In this document: positions 16,997-27,878 of the stretch, piece by piece
Position numbering within the stretch: the stretch's first letter is position 1
Layout of the letters: each line of letters starts with the position of its first letter
From: Acidimicrobiia bacterium
GTDB lineage: Bacteria; Actinomycetota; Acidimicrobiia; Spongiisociales; UBA5794
Assembly (NCBI GenBank): GCA_026985095.1
Contig: JALSQW010000023.1
Coordinates: forward strand, 156,861-220,860
Reading direction: 5' to 3'
Length of the DNA stretch: 64,000 nucleotides
Notes under the pieces: model-generated
Told to the model about the DNA's origin: nothing
Seen by the model: only the letters and a program-made list of their open reading frames with translations
The model's database searches: none
Translations under genes and position numbers: made by a program

Positions 16997-17839
16997 TCAG
17001 TTCAACCCTTCCAGGAACCGTTCGATCTCGGAGACCAACTCGCTTGTCAACGATGGGTCGAGGAGGTCCCGTCCGCCGATGAGGCCGTCGAGGTAGTCGG
17101 CGAGGTCGTCGCCGTTGCCGATCGCCTCGTCGACCTTCGCTCGGAAGTCGCCGTCGAGGCGCTCGAGGTCCTTCAGGTCGAACGACACCCCGAGGATCTC
17201 GGCGAGTTTCCTCGTGATCGCCAGCATCGCCGACGGGTTCGGGTTGGCGGCCAGGTAGTGCGGCGTTCCCGCCCAGATGCTCAACGCCGGGAGTCCCACC
17301 TCCCGGCATGCTTCGATCAAGACCCCGACGATCCCCGTCGGTCCCTCGTAGTCGGAGACCTCCAGGTCGTGACGGCGAACCTCGTCGGGATCCGTGCCGA
17401 CACCCGACAGGGGCACCGGCTGTTGATGGGTGACCTGTCCGATGTAGGCCCCGAGGAGCAGCACCCCTTCGGTGTCGACCTCGTTGAGCACCATCGTCAC
17501 GGTCCGGGCGAAGGTCTTCCACCGGAAGGACGGCTCGTCGCCGGTCACGACGACCAGATCATGATGGTGATCGGGCAGCACGACGGCGTAGAACCGTGTC
17601 TCGGGCCAGGTGATCCGACGGGTCGTGCCTTCCCCGACGTGGACGCGGGGCCGGTGCTCCTGGAAGTCGAAGAACTCCTCGGGTTCGATCGTCGCGAAGG
17701 GCTCCTCGGACGCCAGACGACCCAGGAGATAGGCGGCGGCTCCGGTGGCTGCCTCGCAGGCGTCGTTCCAGCCTTCGAAGGCGACGATGGCCCGGGGGCG
17801 GCGCAGTGTCGGTCGATAGCGTCGTCGGACGGCGTCCAT
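16997..17839 (-). CDS. PAC2 family protein (proteasome-assembly-chaperone fold)
   Basis: A 280-residue protein of the PAC2 family, common in actinobacteria. Diagnostic segments are AFEGWNDACEAATGA near the N-terminus, LLLGAYIGQVTHQQPVPLSG and GIVGVLIEACREVGLPALSIW in the middle. The C-terminal 60 residues carry acidic helices. The molecular role in bacteria is poorly known; homologues are ATP-grasp-linked or proteasome-linked. TAGCCT is 7 nt before the ATG, suggesting leaderless transcription. Confidence 0.85.
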   Translation of the reverse strand: MDAVRRRYRPTLRRPRAIVAFEGWNDACEAATGAAAYLLGRLASEEPFATIEPEEFFDFQEHRPRVHVGEGTTRRITWPETRFYAVVLPDHHHDLVVVTGDEPSFRWKTFARTVTMVLNEVDTEGVLLLGAYIGQVTHQQPVPLSGVGTDPDEVRRHDLEVSDYEGPTGIVGVLIEACREVGLPALSIWAGTPHYLAANPNPSAMLAITRKLAEILGVSFDLKDLERLDGDFRAKVDEAIGNGDDLADYLDGLIGGRDLLDPSLTSELVSEIERFLEGLN

Positions 17840-17990
17840 CGCGGCAAGGCTACCGATATCGCGATCCTGACGCCGTCGATGCGCCGAACGCCCCTACCGG
17901 GCCGGCGCGGCGTCCGGGAGCTTCGAGACATGGTCCGGTCTCCCGCTGCCGACCGGTCGCTCGTCGTGCGGGTCGTCGACGTCGATCGCG

Positions 17991-19100
17991 TCAGTCGTTG
18001 GCGGTCAGGACCCGAAGGGCGTTCCCGCCCAGCACCTTCCTGATGTCGACCTCGGACCATCCCCGTTCGAGGAGCTCGACGGTGATGGACGGATACGTCG
18101 AGACGTCCTCCAGGCCGGCCGGGGTGAGGTCGATCCCATCGAAGTCGGAGCCGAGGCCGACGTGGTCGATGCCGGCGACCGCGGCGATGTGCTCGATGTG
18201 GTCGACGACGTCGAACACGGACCCCCGGTCGATCGCCAGGTCCGCTCTCGTCCGTGCCAGCTCCCGCTCGAAGGACGCTTCGTCGGGGAACTCGCGTCGG
18301 AGTCGGCGTGCCTCGTCGAACATCTCGGTCGTCTTGCGGGCCGCCGATGCCACGACGAACGGGGGATAGAAGTTGACCATCGCCACCCCGCCGTTGGCGG
18401 CCAGACGTTCGAGCACGTCGTCGGGGACGTTCCGCGGATGCGGGGCGACGGCTCGGGCTCCCGAATGGGATGCCATCACCGGGCGCTCCGAGACGTCGAG
18501 GGCGTCGTGCATCGTCTCGGTCGAGACGTGGGAGATGTCGACCACCATCCCGAGGTCGTTCATCGCGGCGACGACCCGCCGGCCGAACCCCGTCAGTCCG
18601 CCGTGGCGTCGTTCGTCGGTCGCCGAATCCGCCCATTCGATGGTCTCGGCGTGGGTGAGCGTCAGGTAGCGCACGCCGCGAGCTCGGAGTTCCGCCAGCT
18701 TGCCGAGGTCGCCTTCGATGCCGTGACCACCTTCGGCTCCCATGAGCGACGCCGTCCGTCCCGATGCCGCGGCCTCCTGGGCATCGCGGGCCGAGTCGGC
18801 CGTGGCGAGATGCTCGGGATCGTTGGCGACGAGGGCGCCGACGAGGTCGATCTGTGAGAGGACCGTCGCGAAGGGCTCCTCGGTCCAGGTGGGAACGAAC
18901 ACGGACCAGAACTGCGCGCCGACTCCGCCGCGGCGGAGCCGAGGCCCATCGGTGTGGTATCCGTCGAGGTGGACGGAGGGGTCGGCGAGCGACAGGTCGC
19001 CTCCGACGCGGACCCGTAGCGCCCACGGGAGGTCGTTGTGCCCGTCGACGACCGGCATCGACGCGTGGATCCGCCCGGCCCGGGCTTCGGGGTCGGTCAC
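17991..19100 (-). CDS. Membrane-dipeptidase-type metallopeptidase (family M19)
   Basis: A 369-residue dizinc peptidase that hydrolyses dipeptides. Metal ligands are visible in VVDGHNDLPW (HxD), MGAEGGHGIEGD (bridging Glu), VDISHVS and ASHSGARAV, with VGLGSDFDG near the C-terminus. The start is the GTG at 19100, which overlaps the stop of the upstream MBL-rhodanese gene as GTGA, so it is translationally coupled to the sulfide operon. The long N-terminal extension in the ORF track is antisense-like and rejected. Co-transcription with sulfide genes is odd, and could serve cysteinyl-dipeptide turnover (inference). Confidence 0.88.
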   Translation of the reverse strand: MTDPEARAGRIHASMPVVDGHNDLPWALRVRVGGDLSLADPSVHLDGYHTDGPRLRRGGVGAQFWSVFVPTWTEEPFATVLSQIDLVGALVANDPEHLATADSARDAQEAAASGRTASLMGAEGGHGIEGDLGKLAELRARGVRYLTLTHAETIEWADSATDERRHGGLTGFGRRVVAAMNDLGMVVDISHVSTETMHDALDVSERPVMASHSGARAVAPHPRNVPDDVLERLAANGGVAMVNFYPPFVVASAARKTTEMFDEARRLRREFPDEASFERELARTRADLAIDRGSVFDVVDHIEHIAAVAGIDHVGLGSDFDGIDLTPAGLEDVSTYPSITVELLERGWSEVDIRKVLGGNALRVLTAND

Positions 19101-20458
19101 CCTTGGGTGGTCGCGGGGGTGATCCCCTGGAGGATCTCGGTGACGCCGCCGCCGCTGGTCACGACCGAATCGAACCCGGCTTCCTCGAGGTACTTGACGC
19201 ACAGGTTGGAGCGGTATCCGGAGCCGCAGACGATGTGGACCGGTCGGGACGGATCGAGTCCCGCAGGCGGGCCCTGCTCGGCGAGATCGGGTACATACCG
19301 CCACACCGACCCGGGGATGTGCCCCTGCTCCCATTCGCCCGGGGACCGGACGTCGAGGATCTGGAGCGGCTCGTCGTCGCGGAGCTTGGCGATGACGTCC
19401 ACGTACGATTCGACCGCGTTGGTCACGAGCGGACCGAACTGGTCGGCCAGGCCGGCGACGTCATAGACGACGCCGATCTCGTGGTCGAAGCCGATCCGCT
19501 CGAGCTGGAGGACCACGTCGACGATGTCCTGGCCGGATTCGGCGACGAGCACGATCGGAGCGTCGAAGGGAGCCAGCCAGCCGGTCCATACCCCGACCTG
19601 GTCGGAGTACTCGACGCCGTAGCTGCCCTTGACGTGGCCGGCCGCGTACGACGTGCGGGGTCGGATGTCGACGAGCGCCACGTCGGTGGGGACGTGGGCC
19701 GGGTTGAGTTCGGGGATCTCGGGATCGGGCGCCGGGGTGGGGCCCATGAGGTTGGCCGGTCCCATGTGCCGGTAGTACCGCGGCCACGGCTGGAGCGGTG
19801 CCAGCAACGCCTCGATGAAGGCGTCCTCGTCGTCGATCCGCAGCAGCGGGTTCGCTTCCTTCTCCCGTCCGATGGTCGACACCGTGATCCCGGCGCCCGA
19901 GGCGGTGCAGAACGAGCCCTCGCCGTGGGTGGGATACAGCCCGACGTGGTCGGGAAGGGCCGCCAGTCGCTTCATCGTGAGGAACTGCAGCTTCGCCAGG
20001 CCGCGGGCCCGGTCGACACCCAGCAGGTCGGGGCGGCCGAAGGAGTCGATGAGGAGGCTGCCGCCGGAGAACAGCGCCACCGGTTCGCCGTCGACGAGCA
20101 CCAGGTAGCTCAGATGCTCGGGCGTATGTCCGGGAGTGTGGAGGGGCCGGATCCTCAACGTGCCGGCGGTCAGGTCCTCGTTGTGGAACGCCGGGAGGTA
20201 GTCGGTCCACGCGACCGCTCCGGAGGCGGGCACCACGACCTCGGCTCCCATCCGGTGGGCGAGCTCCCTGCCACCCGAGACGTAGTCGTTGTGCAGGTGG
20301 GTCTCGAGGACGAACCGGAGCTCGGCGCCGGTCCGGGCGACCGCCTTCTCGAACCGATCGACGTCGCGCTGGGGGTCGACCACGAGGGCGATCCCGTCGT
20401 GGTCGAGGACGTAGGTCGAGTCACCGAGCCCGGTCGTCCGGATCTGTTCGATCTGCAT
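19097..20458 (-). CDS. MBL-fold hydrolase with two rhodanese domains (persulfide-dioxygenase-like)
   Basis: A 453-residue protein. Residues 1-240 are a metallo-beta-lactamase domain with the iron/zinc motif ETHLHNDYVSG and ligands HTPGHTPEHL and YPTHGEGS, as in ETHE1/Blh persulfide dioxygenases. Residues 260-345 and 360-450 are two rhodanese domains; the second keeps the active Cys (VCGSGYRS), the first has Ser/Gly there (VAESGQD) and is probably inactive. It would oxidise persulfide made by the neighbouring sulfide:quinone oxidoreductase, 13 bp upstream in the same operon. Confidence 0.9.
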   Translation of the reverse strand: MQIEQIRTTGLGDSTYVLDHDGIALVVDPQRDVDRFEKAVARTGAELRFVLETHLHNDYVSGGRELAHRMGAEVVVPASGAVAWTDYLPAFHNEDLTAGTLRIRPLHTPGHTPEHLSYLVLVDGEPVALFSGGSLLIDSFGRPDLLGVDRARGLAKLQFLTMKRLAALPDHVGLYPTHGEGSFCTASGAGITVSTIGREKEANPLLRIDDEDAFIEALLAPLQPWPRYYRHMGPANLMGPTPAPDPEIPELNPAHVPTDVALVDIRPRTSYAAGHVKGSYGVEYSDQVGVWTGWLAPFDAPIVLVAESGQDIVDVVLQLERIGFDHEIGVVYDVAGLADQFGPLVTNAVESYVDVIAKLRDDEPLQILDVRSPGEWEQGHIPGSVWRYVPDLAEQGPPAGLDPSRPVHIVCGSGYRSNLCVKYLEEAGFDSVVTSGGGVTEILQGITPATTQG

Positions 20459-20471
20459 CGCGGCCGTCTCC

Positions 20472-21677
<1,206 letters not shown>

Positions 21678-21690
21678 GGTGGGTCTTCCT

Positions 21691-21730
21691 CCCTCTCGCT
21701 ACTTGTCCGGACATGCGGACAATGAGAGGG
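21691..21730. promoter_or_regulatory. Nested inverted repeat between sqr and the GntR regulator
   Basis: TTGTCCG GACATG CGGACAA (21703-21722) is a perfect 7-6-7 inverted repeat. It is flanked by CCCTCTC (21691-21697) and GAGAGGG (21724-21730), which also pair. It lies 14 bp upstream of the sqr start and overlaps its ribosome binding region, so a bound repressor or a folded leader would block sqr. The likely ligand-responsive binder is the divergent GntR/UTRA protein. Confidence 0.7.
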
Positions 21731-21782
21731 AACGCTATCGTGTCGGGGGAGGCGCTGTCAACCAGAAGGCGGGGTTCGCGTC

Positions 21783-22547
21783 GTGCCGCAACGGATCACC
21801 CTGGATCGGGCGAGCCCGCTGCCCCTGTGGGCACAGGTCGTCGAGCGGCTCCGGCCGGAGATCGCATCGGGCCGCTACGACGAGACCTTCCCCTCCGAAC
21901 ACGACCTGATGGCGAGGTTCGAGGTGAGTCGGCACACCATCCGCGAGGCCCTCCGACGCCTCGAGTCCGAGGGGCTGCTGGTCCGCCGGCGAGGGAAGGG
22001 CACCTTCGTCAACCGCCCCGAGTTCCGCCAGGACCTCGGCACCCTGTACTCGCTGTTCCGGACGATCGAAGCCCAGGGCGTCGAGCAGCGCAGCCGCGTG
22101 CTCGAACTCGACCTGGTCGAGGCTCCGCTGATCGCCGAGCGACTGGAGCTCCCCGCCGACGAGGTCTTCGTCTACCTGCGTCGCATCAGATACGCCGGGG
22201 ACGAGCCGCTCGCCCTCGACGCGGCCTGGCTACCTGCCGAGTGTGCCGATCCGCTGCTCGAGGCCGACTTCGAGCACACCGCGTTGTACGACGAACTCGA
22301 ACGCCGGTGTGGGATCATGCCGATCGCCGGCTCCGAGACGATCGAGCCGGTGGTCGCCAGCACCGAGGAGTGCGCGCTGCTCGGTGTGCCTCCGGGGACC
22401 GCGGTCCTCTCCCTCGAGCGGAAGACCCGCACCGCCGATCGGCCCCTGGAGTGGCGGCGAACGCTCCTCCGAGGCGACCGCTTCCGGTTCGTCGCGGAAT
22501 GGTCGACCGGCGTCCCACCTCGCCCACAGCTCACCGTCTCGCGCTGA
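21783..22547 (+). CDS. GntR family regulator with UTRA domain
   Basis: A 254-residue regulator. Residues 8-72 form the winged helix-turn-helix (FPSEHDLMARFEVSRHTIREALRRL, with the wing GKGTFV), and residues 90-245 the UTRA ligand domain of the HutC subfamily. The GTG start gives the usual distance to the HTH. It is divergent from sqr and is the obvious candidate to bind the 40-bp palindrome between them; a sulfide- or persulfide-related effector would be a new role for the family (inference). Confidence 0.88.
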   Translation: MPQRITLDRASPLPLWAQVVERLRPEIASGRYDETFPSEHDLMARFEVSRHTIREALRRLESEGLLVRRRGKGTFVNRPEFRQDLGTLYSLFRTIEAQGVEQRSRVLELDLVEAPLIAERLELPADEVFVYLRRIRYAGDEPLALDAAWLPAECADPLLEADFEHTALYDELERRCGIMPIAGSETIEPVVASTEECALLGVPPGTAVLSLERKTRTADRPLEWRRTLLRGDRFRFVAEWSTGVPPRPQLTVSR

Positions 22548-22562
22548 GCCGCCGAGGTCGGG

Positions 22563-24719
22563 CTACTCGAATCGCCGCAGCCGCAGCGAGTTCGTCACCA
22601 CCGACACCGACGAGAACGCCATGGCGCCGGCGGCGATCATGGGGTTGAGGAACCCGAGAGCTGCCAGCGGGATCGCCGCGGTGTTGTAGCCGAAGGCCCA
22701 GAAGAGGTTCTCCTTGATCGTGGCGAACGTCCGCCGGGCGAGGCGGAGCGACAGCACCGCCAGCATCGGGTCGCCGCTCATGAGCACGACGTCGCCGGCC
22801 TCGATCGCCACGTCCGTTCCCGATCCGACGGCCATGCCGAGATCGGCCTGGGTGAGGGCGGGAGCGTCGTTGATGCCATCGCCGACGAAACCGACCGACA
22901 GGCCCTCGCCTTGGAGGCGCCGGATCTCGTCGGCCTTGTCGCCGGGGAGGACCTCCGCGATCACTCGGTCGATCCCGATCTGGGCGGCGATCGTCTCGGC
23001 CGTCCGGCGGTTGTCCCCGGTGAGCATGACCACCTGGACGCCCAGCTCGTGGAGGCGGGTGACGGCCTCGGCGGCGGTGTCCCTGACGGTGTCGGCCACG
23101 CCGAGCGCACCGCGGACCTCACCATCCCAGCCGGCCAGGAAGGCCGTGTGCCCTTCCCGCTCGATCCGTTCCATCTCGTCGAGGAACCGGTCGGGCACGT
23201 GCAATCCCCGATCGGCCATCAGCTTGGGCTTCCCGACGGTGACCTCGACGCCGTCGACCTCTCCGACCGCGCCCATCCCACGCAAGGAGGTGAACCCGGC
23301 GACCGGCCCGAGCACGACGTCGCGCTCTTCGGCGCCGAGGGCGACCGCCTTGCCGATGGGATGCTCGGAGGCGGCTTCGATCGACCCGACCAGGTACAGG
23401 AACCGTTCCGCCGGCTCGTCGGTGACGACGTCGGTCAGGGTCATGGCGCCGCGGGTGAGGGTGCCGGTCTTGTCGAAGACCATCACATCGACGCCCTTGG
23501 CTCGCTCGAACACCTCGGCGCTCTTGAACAGGACACCCCGTTCGGCTCCCCGTCCGGAGCCCACCATGATCGCCGTGGGGGTGGCCAGACCCATGGCGCA
23601 CGGGCAGGCGATGATCATCACCGCCACCGCGTTCCTCAGCGACTGAGGGAAGTCGCCGCTGATGGCCAGCCAGACGACGAAGGTGACGATCGCGATGCCG
23701 ATGACGGCGGGCACGAACACCGCGCTGACCCGATCGGCGAGGCGCTGCACCGGCGCCTTCGACGCCTGGGCTTCCTCGACGAGCCGGACGATCTGCGCGA
23801 GGGCCGTGTTCCCGCCGACCTTGGTGACCTCGACCTCGAGGCGTCCCTGCTGGTTGATGGTGGCGCCGAAGACCTCGTCGCCTGGGCCCTTGTCGACGGG
23901 CTTGGACTCGCCGGTGAGCATCGACTCGTCGATGGCGGAGCTTCCCGACAGGACGACGCCGTCGACGGGGATCTTCTCGCCGGGGAAGACGACGACGACC
24001 TCACCGGGGGCCACCTCTGCAGGATCCACCATGACCTCGGTCCCGTCGCGGACGACCCTCGCCTGCTTCGCGCCGAGCTCGAGCAGCTTCGTGATGGCGT
24101 TCGAGGCTCGACCCTTGGCCTTGGCCTCGAAGTAGCGTCCGAGGAGGATCAGGGTGGTGATGATCGCCGCGGTATCGAAGAACACGGGCGCGTCGGCGAA
24201 CATCGCCCACACCGAGTACACCCAGGCCGTCACCGTACCCATGGTGACGAGCGTGTCCATCGCCGGGCTCTTGGACTTGATCTGTTTCCACGTGGCCTGA
24301 TGGAACTGGCGGCCGAACCAGAACACGACGATCGTCGTCAACACGGCCTGGATGGTCACGTTCCAGAAGCCTTCGGGAAGGAAGAACGCCAGGGCGAAGA
24401 CGGGGATCGTGAGAACCGAGGCGCCGAGGACGGCCCGCTTCTGGAGCTCGATCTCCTCTTCGTAGCGGCCGGCGAGATCGCGTTCGTCGCCCTCGGCGAG
24501 GGGGGTGATCTCGTAACCGATCTTCTCGATGGCCTCCTTGAGGTGCTGGATGTCCACGACGTTGGGGTCGACCACCGCCCGCGCCTCCTGGCCGGCGAAG
24601 TTGACGACGGCTCCCTCGACGCCTTCCTGCTTGGACAGGACGCGTTCGATCCGCAACGCGCACGACGCGCACGTCATCCCTTCGACGTCGAAGGTGATGG
24701 TTTCGCTCTTGTCGGTCAT
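22563..24719 (-). CDS. copA: Copper-exporting P1B-type ATPase CopA
   Basis: A 718-residue Cu(I) pump. One N-terminal heavy-metal domain has GMTCASC; membrane helix 6 carries [11 protein letters not shown], the phosphorylation site is FDKTGTLT, the hinge is MLTGDN and [11 protein letters not shown], and helices 7-8 have the Cu(I)-type YNTAA and MAFSSVSVV. Length is at the short end for CopA because only one metal domain is present. It follows csoR-copZ in an operon controlled by the CsoR operator at 25278-25302. Confidence 0.95.
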   Translation of the reverse strand: MTDKSETITFDVEGMTCASCALRIERVLSKQEGVEGAVVNFAGQEARAVVDPNVVDIQHLKEAIEKIGYEITPLAEGDERDLAGRYEEEIELQKRAVLGASVLTIPVFALAFFLPEGFWNVTIQAVLTTIVVFWFGRQFHQATWKQIKSKSPAMDTLVTMGTVTAWVYSVWAMFADAPVFFDTAAIITTLILLGRYFEAKAKGRASNAITKLLELGAKQARVVRDGTEVMVDPAEVAPGEVVVVFPGEKIPVDGVVLSGSSAIDESMLTGESKPVDKGPGDEVFGATINQQGRLEVEVTKVGGNTALAQIVRLVEEAQASKAPVQRLADRVSAVFVPAVIGIAIVTFVVWLAISGDFPQSLRNAVAVMIIACPCAMGLATPTAIMVGSGRGAERGVLFKSAEVFERAKGVDVMVFDKTGTLTRGAMTLTDVVTDEPAERFLYLVGSIEAASEHPIGKAVALGAEERDVVLGPVAGFTSLRGMGAVGEVDGVEVTVGKPKLMADRGLHVPDRFLDEMERIEREGHTAFLAGWDGEVRGALGVADTVRDTAAEAVTRLHELGVQVVMLTGDNRRTAETIAAQIGIDRVIAEVLPGDKADEIRRLQGEGLSVGFVGDGINDAPALTQADLGMAVGSGTDVAIEAGDVVLMSGDPMLAVLSLRLARRTFATIKENLFWAFGYNTAAIPLAALGFLNPMIAAGAMAFSSVSVVTNSLRLRRFE

Positions 24720-24762
24720 GGCTCCTCGGTTCCCCGGCCGGCATGGCCGGTCGGTGGTTCGG

Positions 24763-24981
24763 TCAGGTGACGGGGCCGGCGACGTCGTAGCCCTGTTCCT
24801 CGATGGCGGCGACGATCTCGTCGAGTGTCGCCTCGGCGCCGTCGTAGTCCAGCTCGACGGTTCGTTCCTCGATGTGGACCTCGACCTTGTCGACGCCCGG
24901 TAGTGGGGCGACGGCGCCTTCGATCGAGGACTTGCAGTGGCCGCACGAGATGTCGGGTACCGAAAGCGTCTGGGTGGTCAT
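24763..24981 (-). CDS. copZ: Copper chaperone CopZ (heavy-metal-associated domain)
   Basis: A 72-residue single HMA domain with the metal site [10 protein letters not shown]; it delivers Cu(I) to CopA. The ATG at 24981 overlaps the stop of csoR by 4 bp. The ORF track gives a longer frame with no support. Confidence 0.92.
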   Translation of the reverse strand: MTTQTLSVPDISCGHCKSSIEGAVAPLPGVDKVEVHIEERTVELDYDGAEATLDEIVAAIEEQGYDVAGPVT

Positions 24982-25271
24982 GCGATGTCTCCTTTCGGGC
25001 CGGTGATGCCGGGGGCGTACCGGAGGGTCTCCATGAGCTCGTCGACGATCTGCTCCGAACGGCCCTCCTCGACGGCACGCAGGACGCATGTTTCCACGTG
25101 GTTCTGGAGGAGGATCCGGTTCACCGCCTCCAGGGAACCCTGCACGGCGGAGACCTGCTTCATGATGTCGGGGCAGTACCGCTCCTCGTCGACCATGCGC
25201 ATGACCGCATCCAGGTGGCCGCGGATGGTCTTGAGACGGTTCGTCGCCGACTGCTTGTGATGTTGTTCCAT
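24978..25271 (-). CDS. csoR: Copper-sensing repressor CsoR
   Basis: A 97-residue all-helical repressor of the CsoR/RcnR family that leaves DNA when Cu(I) binds. The metal ligand pattern Cys-His-Cys is visible: RYCPDIMKQ in helix 2 and NHVETCVL in helix 2'-3. The start MEQHHKQS is supported by TATACT 6 nt upstream (leaderless) with the operator overlapping that box, so the gene is autoregulated. Confidence 0.93.
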   Translation of the reverse strand: MEQHHKQSATNRLKTIRGHLDAVMRMVDEERYCPDIMKQVSAVQGSLEAVNRILLQNHVETCVLRAVEEGRSEQIVDELMETLRYAPGITGPKGDIA

Positions 25272-25277
25272 CGGGCC

Positions 25278-25302
25278 AGTATACCCCACCCCCGGTGGGG
25301 TA
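25278..25302 (-). promoter_or_regulatory. csoR promoter with CsoR operator
   Basis: TACCCCACC-CCC-GGTGGGGTA (25282-25302) is a perfect 9-3-9 inverted repeat matching the GC-rich CsoR operator type. On the minus strand it runs into the -10 TATACT (25283-25278), 6 nt before the csoR ATG. A 23/25-identical copy precedes the YHS gene at 43100. Confidence 0.88.
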
Positions 25303-25330
25303 ACGCACCCACGGGTCGAGGCTGCGACGT

Positions 25331-26143
25331 TCAGCTCAGGAGGAGTCGCTCGATCCGCCGGGCCGCCGCCACCGACCCGACCGCCCCCATGGCGACCAGC
25401 ACTCCCGCATGGGCCAGCAGGACCGGACGGACGACGCCCACGGTCAAACCTCGGATCAGCTCCACCCCGTGGTACAGCGGCGAGAGCTGGGTGAGGACCT
25501 GGATGGCCGGGGGATAGATGTCGAGGGGATAGAACGTCGCCGAGAACAAGAACAACGGCAACGTCACGAGGGTCACCATGTCGAGGTCCTGCCAGCTCCG
25601 CATGTACGACGCGGCGGCCATCCCGACCGCCGAGAAGGCGTAGCCGATGAGGAGCGCCGCGGGGAGGGCGAGCAGTCCCCACCAGGATCGGATCAGCCCC
25701 ATGGCCACCATGACGACGAGGAACGCCACCGCGTAGATCCCGCCCCGGACGAGTGACCATCCGATCTCCCCGGCAGCGACGTCGCCGGGTCCCATGGGGG
25801 TGGACAGGATCGCGTCGTAGATCTTGCGGTACTTGAGTTTGAAGAAGATGTTGATCGTCGACTCGAAGATCGCTCCGTTCATGGCCGACGACGCCAGCAT
25901 CGCCGGAGCCACGAAGGCCTCGTACGGTACGGCGACCCCGGCGGGTCCGGTCACGTCGCCGGCTAGGCGTCCGATGCCGACGCCGATGGCGAACAGGTAG
26001 AACACCGGCTCGAAGAACCCCGACAGGATGACCGGCCAGAAGGTCTTGGCCACCAACAGGTTCCGCTCCAACAGACGCACCGCCCGTCGCGAGGTGCGGG
26101 CAGGGACGGGGACCACGCGGGCGACGAGGGTCCGGCCGGTCAT
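25331..26143 (-). CDS. ABC-2 type exporter permease (DrrB-like) 1
   Basis: A 270-residue permease with six membrane helices and the ABC-2 signature region DIYPPAIQVLTQLSPLYHGVEL near the C-terminus. Start MTGRTLVARV lies in an ATGA overlap with permease 2. It forms with the ATPase at 26916 a heterodimeric exporter of the daunorubicin/NodIJ type. Substrate unknown. Confidence 0.85.
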   Translation of the reverse strand: MTGRTLVARVVPVPARTSRRAVRLLERNLLVAKTFWPVILSGFFEPVFYLFAIGVGIGRLAGDVTGPAGVAVPYEAFVAPAMLASSAMNGAIFESTINIFFKLKYRKIYDAILSTPMGPGDVAAGEIGWSLVRGGIYAVAFLVVMVAMGLIRSWWGLLALPAALLIGYAFSAVGMAAASYMRSWQDLDMVTLVTLPLFLFSATFYPLDIYPPAIQVLTQLSPLYHGVELIRGLTVGVVRPVLLAHAGVLVAMGAVGSVAAARRIERLLLS

Positions 26144-26919
26144 CGCACGAGCCGGCGCCGGAACGCCACCACGGCGAGGGCGCTCCCGCCGACGATCCAA
26201 GCGACGAGGTACAGGACCGACACCGCCGGAGCGACGCGTGGCGTGATGCCGAGGACGATCCAGCGGTCGAGGGCGACGGCGTGGTAGAGCGGAACGGCGT
26301 TGGCCACCGGCTGCAGGAATCCGGGAAGCTGGGAGATGGGGAAGAACGTGCCGGAGAACAGGAACATGGGGACGATGCCGAACCGGAAGAGGTTGCTGAG
26401 TCCCGTGTCGCGCTCGAGGCGTGCCGTGTACGCGGTCACCGGAGCGACGGTGGCCACGCCGACGAGGAGGGCCGGGCCGACGGCGAGCAGCGCCGGGCCG
26501 ATGGGCGTGACCTCAAAGGCCGCCATCACGGTCGCGAAGACCACCGAGACGAGCAGCACCCGGGCCGCCGACCAGAGGAGATGGCCGTAGACGAGGCTCT
26601 CGATCGACACGGGTGTGGCCAGGATCGCCTGATAGGTCTGTCGCCACTTGAAGCCGGCCATCACCTTCCAGGCTCCCTCCCCGGCGCCGGTCTGCATGGC
26701 GGTGGCGGCTAGGAGACCGGGAGCGAGGAACGCCAGGTAGGAGATGCCCTCGAGGCCGCCGGGTGCGTTGCGGTCGACCAGGGTACCGAGGCCGACGCCC
26801 ATGGCCAGCAGGTAGAGGATCGGGTTCAGGAACGAGGTGACGACGCTCCCTCGCCAGACCCGACGGTAGACCCGGGCCTCACCTTCGAAGACTCGCAGCG
26901 GGAGCGGGGTCGACATCAT
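26140..26919 (-). CDS. ABC-2 type exporter permease (DrrB-like) 2
   Basis: A 259-residue permease with six helices, homologous to its downstream neighbour: both share NP/EP-ILYLLAMGVGLG-type first loops, KWRQTYQAIL / KYRKIYDAIL cytoplasmic loops and a PLYH segment. Two adjacent ATGs (26919, 26916) are possible; the first overlaps the ATPase stop as ATGA. Likely partner of permease 1 in one exporter. Confidence 0.85.
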   Translation of the reverse strand: MMSTPLPLRVFEGEARVYRRVWRGSVVTSFLNPILYLLAMGVGLGTLVDRNAPGGLEGISYLAFLAPGLLAATAMQTGAGEGAWKVMAGFKWRQTYQAILATPVSIESLVYGHLLWSAARVLLVSVVFATVMAAFEVTPIGPALLAVGPALLVGVATVAPVTAYTARLERDTGLSNLFRFGIVPMFLFSGTFFPISQLPGFLQPVANAVPLYHAVALDRWIVLGITPRVAPAVSVLYLVAWIVGGSALAVVAFRRRLVR

Positions 26920-27842
26920 TCCACCAGCCTGCGCCCGGTGAGGTGCAGGAAGACGTCTTCGAGGGTCGCTCGCCGGACGAGGAAGCTGTCGAGGACGTTC
27001 TCCATCGTTTCGACCTTCGCCACGGTGGCATCGGTGTCGCCGGTGTACAGGAGGACCCGGTCGGGCAGCATCTCGACGCGTTGGGCCATGCCCGCGTACC
27101 GCGCCTCGTCTCCGATCGGGACGTCGGGTCGGAAACGGAGCTCGACGACCTCCGGCGTGGAGTAGCGCTCGATGAGCTGTCGGGGTGAGCCCTCGGCGAC
27201 GATCCGCCCTCGGTCCATGACCACCAGCCGATCGCAGAGCTGTTCGGCCTCGTCCATGTAGTGGGTGGTGATGATGAGAGTGACCCCGCGTTGCTTGAGG
27301 CGATACAGCCGATCCCACAGGGCGTGGCGAGCCTGGGGATCGAGCCCGGTGGTCGGTTCGTCGAGGAGCAGCAGCTCGGGATCGTTGACCAACCCGCGAG
27401 CGATCGTGAGGCGTCGCTTCATGCCCCCCGAGAGGGAGTCCACCGTGGCATCACGCTTGTCGGTGAGCTGCGCGAAATCGAGGAGCTCCTCGATCCGATC
27501 CCGGATGACGGAGCGGGGGAGATCGAAGTATCGACCGTAGATGTAGAGGTTCTCGGTGACGGTCAGCTCCATGTCCAGGTTGTCCTCTTGAGGGACGACA
27601 CCGAGGCGGGAGCGGATCGCGGGTCCGTCGCGTCGTGGATCCTCGCCGAGGACGGTGAGGGAACCGTCGCTGAGGGGGCTCACTGCGGCGATCATCTTCA
27701 TCGTCGAGGTCTTCCCGGCACCGTTGGGTCCCAGGAACCCGAAGGCCTCGCCGGCGGAGATGGTGAAGTCGATCCCGTCGACCGCGACGAAGTCGCCGAA
27801 CCGTTTCGTGAGTCGGTGGGCCTCCACCAGGGGCGCGGACAT
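26916..27842 (-). CDS. ABC exporter ATP-binding protein (DrrA/NodI-like)
   Basis: A 308-residue ATPase: Walker A GPNGAGKTS, Q-loop VVPQEDNLD, signature LSGGMKRRL, Walker B LLLLDEPTTGLDPQ, switch TTHYMDEA. The C-terminal domain of about 85 residues is the DrrA-type regulatory extension. First gene of a three-gene exporter operon, each joined by 4-bp overlaps. Exported compound unknown. Confidence 0.92.
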   Translation of the reverse strand: MSAPLVEAHRLTKRFGDFVAVDGIDFTISAGEAFGFLGPNGAGKTSTMKMIAAVSPLSDGSLTVLGEDPRRDGPAIRSRLGVVPQEDNLDMELTVTENLYIYGRYFDLPRSVIRDRIEELLDFAQLTDKRDATVDSLSGGMKRRLTIARGLVNDPELLLLDEPTTGLDPQARHALWDRLYRLKQRGVTLIITTHYMDEAEQLCDRLVVMDRGRIVAEGSPRQLIERYSTPEVVELRFRPDVPIGDEARYAGMAQRVEMLPDRVLLYTGDTDATVAKVETMENVLDSFLVRRATLEDVFLHLTGRRLVE

Positions 27843-27878
27843 GTCGTGAGCCTAGGTGGTGCCGTGCCGGACAGGAGG